Source of the DNA: Actinomortierella ambigua
Lineage: Eukaryota; Mortierellomycota; Mortierellomycetes; Mortierellales; Mortierellaceae
Reading direction: 5' to 3'
NCBI GenBank assembly: GCA_016098155.1
Contig: JAAAJB010000053.1
Location: forward strand, 31,581-95,580
DNA length: 64,000 bases
Shown here piece after piece: positions 57,604 through 64,000 of the stretch. The translations under genes were made by a program, and so were the position numbers. How positions within the stretch are numbered: position 1 is the stretch's first letter; each line of letters opens with the position of its first letter. The notes under the pieces are model-generated. The model had not been told where the DNA came from and made no database searches. It worked only from the letters and a program-made list of their open reading frames with translations.

Positions 57604-58100
57604 ATTACCTCGCCATCTTTCTTTTTCTTCTAAAGCTCATGACACACACACATCCATGCTATTTGTTCTGGCTACAATACACTATCTCTCAACCAGCAGA
57701 CTCGAACAAAGGAGGGGGTGTGTGAGCAGGCAGCCAGTTCCCAGTGGGCCATTTTGAGTTTTTGCCACGATGGTCAGAGGGGGAAAATTGGACTTTCCTC
57801 TTTGGGGAGGGGTAGGGGGGGAGCCTGCGCCACTCCACGCCACGCCACGCCACGCTGGGGAGTTGAAAGAAAAAGTAAGAAAGAATGAAAGAATAGAAGG
57901 AAAAGAAACTCCATTGACTTGACCTTTTCTGTCCGTACTCACCCTTTCCTCCTCGAACATCAACACCTTGCCACCGCTTGTTTTAGCTCAAACGGACAAA
58001 GAGTGTACAGACCAAACGCCATTCTCCTCAGCTAAAACTCGGTTCATTCAGCGTCTTCGACTTTGACCACCCCACAAAAAAAAAAATAGTCGACCCAACC
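57604..58100. other. Spacer between Skt5-like and deubiquitinase genes
   Basis: About 500 nt. It contains a CCACG pentamer run (57831-57855) and an A run just before the ATG at 58101. No gene is seen. Confidence 0.55.
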
Positions 58101-61100
58101 ATGGCTCTTCTCAAGTGGATGGGTGTGGTAAGTGAATGAGTGAGTGCTGTGGCATGGAACACCTGTCCCTCCCCCCTGTTTCTCATCATTCGTACTCTTG
58201 TTCCTACCCCCCCTCCACACCGCCTTCCTCTCTTCCCCACCTCTTGCTCTTCTTCTTCTTCTTCTCGTTCATGCTCTTTCGACTGCCATGTGGATGACAC
58301 TAAAACAACGCTGCGCTCCGCACCCTTCTTCGACGGCCTCGACCTCAATATCTTCCACCAAACAGGGCACAACCGAGAAACCCGCTGTTAATGATGTACC
58401 AATCGGCTTGGAGAATGTAGGCACTCAATTTTGGAGTCTTTCCAAGACAAGCGCATGACAACTACTGTAAAAAAAAGTTGCACCCCTTTACTCACTCCAT
58501 TTCTCCATCTTGCTACATGTCGTTCTCTAATCTGCCCATCACCATGATGGTATGGCTTGGACTAGTTTGGCAACACATGGTAAGGCTGACTATTTTTCTG
58601 TTACTGACAAACCCCATGCCGGTACCACTTTTTTTTGTTCATCCATGAAACAAGTAGTCTCTTTACACACTCGCATTATTGTTTTTTGGGGTTACAAAGA
58701 CCTCTACCTTGATTCCGTTCCTTCTGAACCTTCTTTTTTTCTTTGTTCCTACTTTTATGTTGCACTGGTCAAAATTCCATTGGAGAAAATTCACCCAGAC
58801 GCCCCTCCCTCACTTTCCCCCCTCCCTCCTTCCACCCCCCTACATTCACCCCCCATTGGAGCAATTGAGCGTTATGGCAACCCTTCACCAGGGAAGAGGT
58901 CGTTGAAGAGCAGCAGCTGTGAATGAGGATAGATGAGGTTTCCACTTTGTTGCTTCTATCCTGAGGACCCTGTTTGCAATGACTTGGTGTTTTTCCCCCC
59001 CAGGGACCACCTCGCCTAAAGCAAATATTGGGGCTCAATCGAGCATTGTATCAAACGCGTGGCATCTGTTGCAACCCATCCATCCTGACCGCAAATCTGA
59101 GCTTTACCTGAGCTTGAAACCACACCTGTGCCGCATTGCATTCTCACGCGCTCTTTTTTCATAATCTCTCCCAATCTCTCTCTCTCTCTCTCTGTGTGTG
59201 TGTAGTTATTGCAACTCTATCCTTCAGGCTCTCTACTACAGTCGCCCTTTTCGAGAATGCGTCCTCAATTTTGATCCCAGCAACCCGTCCAACTTTCCTT
59301 CCAGCCCGCATTTGGGAGCATCAACCCCTTATTCAACCCACTCGGCATCGTCCTACTTTTCACACCCGTTGTCAACTTCGCTGTCCTCGTCACAATCGAT
59401 GCCTGTCACCCCCATGACACCCACCGGCTCGGTCTCTACAGGGACATTGACCAGATCTTACACCCACCAACGCGAAGCAAGCCAGAATGGCTCTTCGTAT
59501 TCGTCTGCCACCATGCTGACAGGCCCCAGTTCTGCAACTCTAGCCACAGCCCCTGTGCCGCCAAGAGCAAACATCGCGGGCATCCTGCTGCCAAATGGCG
59601 GTGGGCCCGATCCAGACTCGGCACCCAAGGAATCGCTCTTCCGCTGTCTTCAGGACCTCTTTTGGCAGATCCAGAACCACGCAAAGAAGACCCAGTACTT
59701 TACGCCAACAGCTTTTGTTGCCAAGGTCAAAAGGGAAAATGAACTCTTCCGGAGTTCAATGCACCAGGATGCGCACGAGTTTCTGATGTTCCTCATGAAT
59801 ACCATCGCCGAGGATGTGGAGGCCGAGATCAAAAGGTGTGAGAAGGAAGCAGATGATCAACAGAGCAAAGCGACCAACGGTGGGCTGACTGTACCGGGCT
59901 CAGGGTCTGCACGACTACCTTCTGGATCTATGGATGACATCTCGGTAACCACAGCGAATGGCGATGAAGTGCGAATCAAGATCAATGGAACGGATCCGTC
60001 GCCTTCCCCTACACCCAATGGCGAGTCTACCGCTGAAAAGTTGTCCATTCATTCCGACAGTACTGCTCCCAAACCCAAGGAGAAGATCTGGGTCCAAAAG
60101 CTGTTTGAAGGCCAATTGACCAATGAAATCAAGTGCCTGACATGCGAAAAGGTAAGAACGATTCCGGCGGTGGTGATGGTAGGGGGCAGTCCATCACTCT
60201 TCCATTACCCGATGGATCACTGCGTCAGAATACTCATCAGCTACTATTGAATTCACTCTCTATGGTTTGGATAGACAACGAGCAGAGCAGAGTCATTCAT
60301 GGACCTGTCGATTGATATCGAGCAAAATTCGTCGGTGACAAGCTGCTTGAGGCAGTTCTCCGCTTCCGAAATGCTTTGCCACAAGGATAAGTTTTACTGC
60401 GATGAGTGCTGTGGATTACAAGAAGCGGAGAAAAGGTACAGATCATCCAACTGATTCAACTCATTGAATTCCAGTAGTTGTTAGTGAGTACCTGACGCAG
60501 GCTCTAACGTCGTTTGCATTGTATGAAACGTGGTTTAGAATGAAAATCAAGCAGCTGCCCAACATTTTGTCACTCCACCTCAAGCGATTCAAGTACCAAG
60601 AGGCACTCCAAAAGTACGTCAAGTTGTCGTATCGAGTGGCATTCCCCATGGAGCTGCGGTTGTTTAACACTATCGACGATATGGAGGATCCGGATCGCAT
60701 CTACGACCTCTTTGCGTTTGTTGTTCACATCGGAAGCGGCCCCCACCATGGGCATTACGTTGCAGTCGTAAAGAATGGCGACAAGTGGCTGCTCTTTGAC
60801 GACGACACTGTAGAGGTAATACCCGGTTCTTGAAGACCCTCCCCCCTTCCTCCACACACAACATCCACTTTCTCAACATTGGCTGGGAAAGTATTATCTA
60901 TTCTTACTCACTTTTCTTCCATGATTGGATGGACAATAGACGATCGATGAGACTGATATCCACAAGTATTTCGGCGATTCGTCTCAACTTGGATCAGGAT
61001 ATGTGCTTTTCTATCAAGCTCGCGATTTGGACATGAACTCCATCTTTCCACAACCTTGGCCCCAGTCGCAGTCGCACCAATCTTTCCAGCTGGGGAACAA

Positions 61101-61824
61101 GAGCCCGGGACTGAACACTTCCGATATAGACCTGTTGAACGGATTAGCACCTCATCATCAGCAACAGGAACTCATCAATCAACAATTAGCAGCGTCGGGA
61201 GGGACACGACTTGGTCGAAGACTCTCCAGTGGACAACACGGGTTCCTGGGTGGTAGTTCTAGTAGCACGAGCAGCGTCAGCGCAGGCTTCAGCGCATTGT
61301 TTGGTGGAGGAAGTAGCAGTAACAGCGGGAATAGTAACGGCCGCTCGTCCCTGGCAACACCCACTCCGGCCCACTTTGCGCCAGCCAGTCCAGGAAGGGC
61401 AGCGACTATGCCCGTACAACATGCCAATGGCACGTCATCTACTGCGTCGCAAGCTAGCAGTAACGGTGGCAGCGGAGGAGGGCCAGGTGGTGGTGTCGCG
61501 TCTTGGTTCTCATCGTCCACATCCTCGTCCTCATCCACATCAAAGGCACATCAATCCTATACAGTTCCAGCGACACCAAACGGCGCCTCATTCCTTGATA
61601 CCGACCCAGCAGCATCCATGGGGAGCTATTTTGGAAACCATTCGAAAGCATCGTCGTCTTCGACGACATCGCTCCACGCCAATGTTTCGTCGGAGAAGCT
61701 AAAGCGGACGCACAGCTCACCCAGGATCAGCTTCGCAACGAAGAGCCTCGGCGGGTCCGGGGGGAAGTCCTTCATCGGCAGCCTTCGTGGAGGCATTAGT
61801 GGCGGAACCGGCCATAATACCTGA
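58101..61824 (+). CDS. USP12/USP46-type ubiquitin hydrolase (C19 peptidase) with a 14-nt microexon
   Basis: Exons 58101-58127, 58366-58416, 58567-58580, 59206-60151, 60275-60435, 60539-60815 and 60940-61824 (786 residues). The Cys box is rebuilt as [22 protein letters not shown], matching USP12/46 closely; the middle FGNT plus two bases of the catalytic Cys codon come from exon 3. The His box is [20 protein letters not shown], with [11 protein letters not shown] and [11 protein letters not shown] after it. Zinc knuckle residues are CLTCEKV-type and [14 protein letters not shown]. This family acts with WD-repeat partners (UAF1-like) on ubiquitinated substrates. Insertions relative to animals: a Ser/Thr-rich stretch after the Cys box and another before the zinc knuckle; the C-terminal 260 residues are Ser/Gly-rich. 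The fungal relative is S. pombe Ubp9. Confidence 0.88.
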
Positions 61825-61929
61825 GGGGAAAAATATATCAAACAGCTTTCCTTTCGTCCCCTTTTACTTGGTACCTCCTTCTTTCATGTATACCGACTTT
61901 TTTTTTTCTTCTGCAACACTCAATCAAAA

Positions 61930-62002
61930 AACACACACGCACACACGCACACGCACACACATACACGCACACACACACATGCACACACGCACTCACACAC
62001 AT
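61930..62002 (+). repeat. CA/CG-type dinucleotide repeat tract
   Basis: Imperfect (CA)n with GC interruptions in the 3' flank of the deubiquitinase gene. Confidence 0.85.
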
Positions 62003-62084
62003 TATCTGACTTCAAAAAAATCGGATTGGAACAACATTATGGGTTGCATATATGCCTTGATCCACAGAATATGAAAAACGCGCT

Positions 62085-62090
62085 TTTATT
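62085..62090 (-). terminator. Polyadenylation signal for the minus-strand orphan gene
   Basis: AATAAA on the minus strand, 74 nt beyond the stop codon at 62164. Confidence 0.45.
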
Positions 62091-62163
62091 TTTTGCTGGC
62101 GTTCTTTGATTCTCCGCACGCGAACAATGACAATGCTAGAAAAATGGTAGTTGTGTTCTGTAC

Positions 62164-63031
62164 TTACACGTCCCGGCGTAATATGCAGGTGCTTCTAGGC
62201 TCAGATACCAGTCCTCTTACTGACTGTTCCAAATAAGAGTCAATGTGAGGATTGGTGTCAGAGCCAAAGGCCTTGCATGAAGCACTGGGTACCTCCAGGT
62301 TCTCAGGATAGTGCATCAACCCCGCGTCGGAGTGGTAAATGAACACGACATGGAGCGTCGATTCTTTCAAACGAATTGTGTTTGGGCGAGCGGTTCTTCG
62401 TGATGGCCTATGTGCTGCGAGGCGGGCACAGCACTGTTGTTTCCTTTAGTGAGGGTTGTTGGGCGATTCCCTCTTCCTGGCCCTCATCATCCATGTGATA
62501 GGCCATGGCGCTCAAGGATGCCAGTGTCGACCCTTCAGACTGACACGCCTCTCCACCCCCCCCCTCACTTTGGGCTGGCCATCTTCGATTCCACACTAAC
62601 GGCAAAGACGCGATCGTCGTCAGCGCGATCTTGATGAGGGGCGACCAACACGCGTTGTTCGACGTTACAGATTTTGGGGCCCTAGTCCCTCTTTATTGCC
62701 TTGATCTTTGTCCCCGTGAGAAAGGCCTGCTGCCGTGACCAACAAGTCTGCGATGTCGAAGCGCAAGGGGGCAGGGCACAATGATTGAAAAGTCCAGACA
62801 ATTAGACCCAGGTAGAAAGTATTCGTGTTTTTTTTTTTTCTAAAAACTTGCAGAAACCGCCGTAGAGTCTTGGATCCTGGCCCTTCTCCGAGTAGGAGGT
62901 GGTGGGGAAAGGAGAAAAGAGGGAGAGAGGCACATGGAGAGTGCTTCCACAATCGTGCTAAAGTGAGACCACTTGGCAGCCACCAGCAAGACATAATAGA
63001 GTGTGGTGTTTGCCACAATGCGTTTCTTCAT
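62164..63031 (-). CDS. Unrecognised minus-strand gene; last two exons resolved
   Basis: Two exons are well supported by coding quality and phase. 62681-62569 reads NVEQRVLVAPHQDRADDDRV then FAVSVESKMASPK. 62407-62164 reads KESTLHVVFIYHSDAGLMHY, PENLEVPSASCKAFGSD and TNPHIDSYLEQS, ending at a TAA. The donor GTGAGG and acceptors ACTAG and ACATAG fit, and an AATAAA follows. An alternative last donor GTAAGAG lies after EQS. Upstream exons are uncertain: MKKRIVANTTLYYVLLVAAK starts at 63031, and LGEGPGSKTLRRFLQVF or RFDIADLLVTAAGLSHG may belong, but I could not join them in phase. I do not recognise the family. It could be a lineage-specific gene or a decayed one. Confidence 0.45.
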
Positions 63032-63990
63032 TTCAACTCTTTTTCCATTCAATCACTCCTCCACTCCCTCCCCTCCTCATTTGCCTGTTGGCCTATTCAT
63101 GTTGAATCTCATTCCACACAACCCTCCCATCACCCCTCCAATTGCCAACACCCAAGCTTAACTCAGGTAAAGTTCACTCCGAACAAGCGCGTCGGTAGTG
63201 TCGGTACTAGTTGAGGAGTGTACGTGACCTACGGAATGGGCTCATTTCGTGCTGGGTCGGTGATGGGAGAAATAGAATGAGAAGATGCATCCTTCATTCT
63301 GGTTGATGGACAAACAGGTGGCGCTGTTTGTTGGCAGTGATTGCACTGGTCAGCACGCACTCATTGAGAGCAGACCCTGCAGGAACGACGCGTGAGAGTA
63401 ACAGGGGGTTGGGTGGGACTGGACCTATATCTTGCTGCTGTTCTGTGTGAGTGTACACCGCAGCTTTGTGTATCTTTTACTGCTCTTGCTTTATGCATGC
63501 TGCCCAGAGTTGGGTTTTCGTGGTGAAGCTACACACGCCGTTCACAACGGTCGTGCCGTTGGAGGTGGACTGAAAGTCTTTCATTTGCAGCAACCGATGC
63601 ATGACTGACTGACGGGCTGACCGACTGACAACGGCCATGAAGAGAGATAGACGGGGCCATGCAGCAGCAGCAAAGACCAGCAGCATAGTATGCTGTGCAT
63701 ACCTTCTCTCTCCATCCACTGTACATACCCATCCTTCCCATTCATCGTTTCCTCCTTCACATCTCCTGTGAGTACAGGGGCTGCGTTGTTGACAGAGCAG
63801 AGTGACGGTCGGGTGGCTGGCCAGGAAACGATGTCATTTTTGTCATATTATTCACCCCCTGACAATTTTGCCACTTGTCCCTCTTTCGCTTCTCCCACAC
63901 TTTCCCACCTTCCTCCACAACAAACAAACAACCAACACACACACACCACTGTGAACAAAGGTACAAACACACTTTTCACAACCCTTGACC
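63032..63990. other. Intergenic region before the right edge
   Basis: About 1 kb. It includes a direct GACTGACGGGCTGACCGACTGAC motif group (63605-63628) and a C/T-rich leader at 63880-63930. Frames on either strand are short and Ser/Cys-rich. No gene is seen apart from possible promoter sequence for the gene starting at 63991. Confidence 0.5.
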
Positions 63991-64000
63991 ATGGCATACA
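63991..64000 (+). CDS. Possible start of a further gene running off the window
   Basis: An ATG in a good context (CCTTGACCATGGC) follows a pyrimidine- and A-rich leader like those of other genes here. Only three codons are inside the window, so nothing can be said about the product. Confidence 0.3.

Noticed and set aside
61930..62002. CRISPR-like or telomere-like array
   Set aside because: It is an irregular CA dinucleotide tract without spacers or a telomeric unit; the organism is a eukaryote.
1..64000. tRNA, rRNA or other structured RNA genes
   Set aside because: No T-loop GTTCGANNC with matching A-box was found near any candidate, and no rRNA or snRNA core sequence was recognised by eye. 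A covariance search would be decisive.

Overview
This is nuclear genomic DNA of a filamentous, early-diverging fungus. Every recognisable gene is eukaryotic. Most are split by GT-AG introns of about 90-300 nt, and coding sequence carries long Gln, Ser/Thr, Asp and His runs. There are no operons, tRNAs, rRNAs, CRISPR arrays or intact mobile elements. Secreted ML-domain proteins, a CaaX-terminated Sel1-repeat (Skt5/Chs4-type) protein and intron-dense housekeeping genes fit Mucoromycota, most likely Mortierellomycotina. That placement is inference from style and gene content, not from a database search.

Layout, left to right: two tandem ML-domain lipid-binding secreted proteins (0.1-2.4 kb); a HAD-family phosphatase (2.5-4.0 kb, +); a J-domain/TMEM185-like membrane protein (4.3-7.2 kb, -); an Mss4/Dss4 Rab chaperone (7.7-8.4 kb, +); a PB1-SAM adaptor (9.8-11.7 kb, +); a large RCC1-repeat protein (12.2-17.0 kb, +); an unrecognised low-complexity protein (17.1-19.0 kb, -); RPL9 (19.9-20.5 kb, +); Pol I subunit RPA43 (21.3-22.7 kb, +); an ABCC/MRP transporter (23.3-29.4 kb, -); an F-box/LRR protein (30.7-33.2 kb, +); an organelle-type DEAD-box helicase (33.3-35.9 kb, +); a Gfd2-like exonuclease-fold protein (36.0-37.5 kb, +); an LDAH-type lipid-droplet hydrolase (37.6-38.9 kb, -); an inositol polyphosphate 5-phosphatase (39.3-44.6 kb, +); cohesin regulator PDS5 (44.7-50.3 kb, -); an N-terminal-only TFIIIC tau95-like protein (50.5-51.6 kb, +); NAF1 (51.7-53.7 kb, -); a Skt5-like protein (55.1-57.6 kb, +); a USP12/46-type deubiquitinase (58.1-61.8 kb, +); and an orphan minus-strand gene (62.2-63.0 kb). 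A new plus-strand gene probably begins at the right edge.

The genes do not form one pathway. Loose themes are ribosome and polymerase supply (RPL9, RPA43, NAF1, the TFIIIC-like gene), lipid handling (ML proteins, LDAH, 5-phosphatase) and chromosome or protein turnover (PDS5, F-box, USP12). Exon models were built by hand from reading frame and splice sites and checked for phase continuity. They have no transcript support. The most unusual points are a 14-nt microexon carrying part of the deubiquitinase active site, a J-domain fused to a TMEM185-like membrane region, a half-length TFIIIC subunit, a frame break in the Gfd2-like gene, and an unclassifiable gene near the right end.
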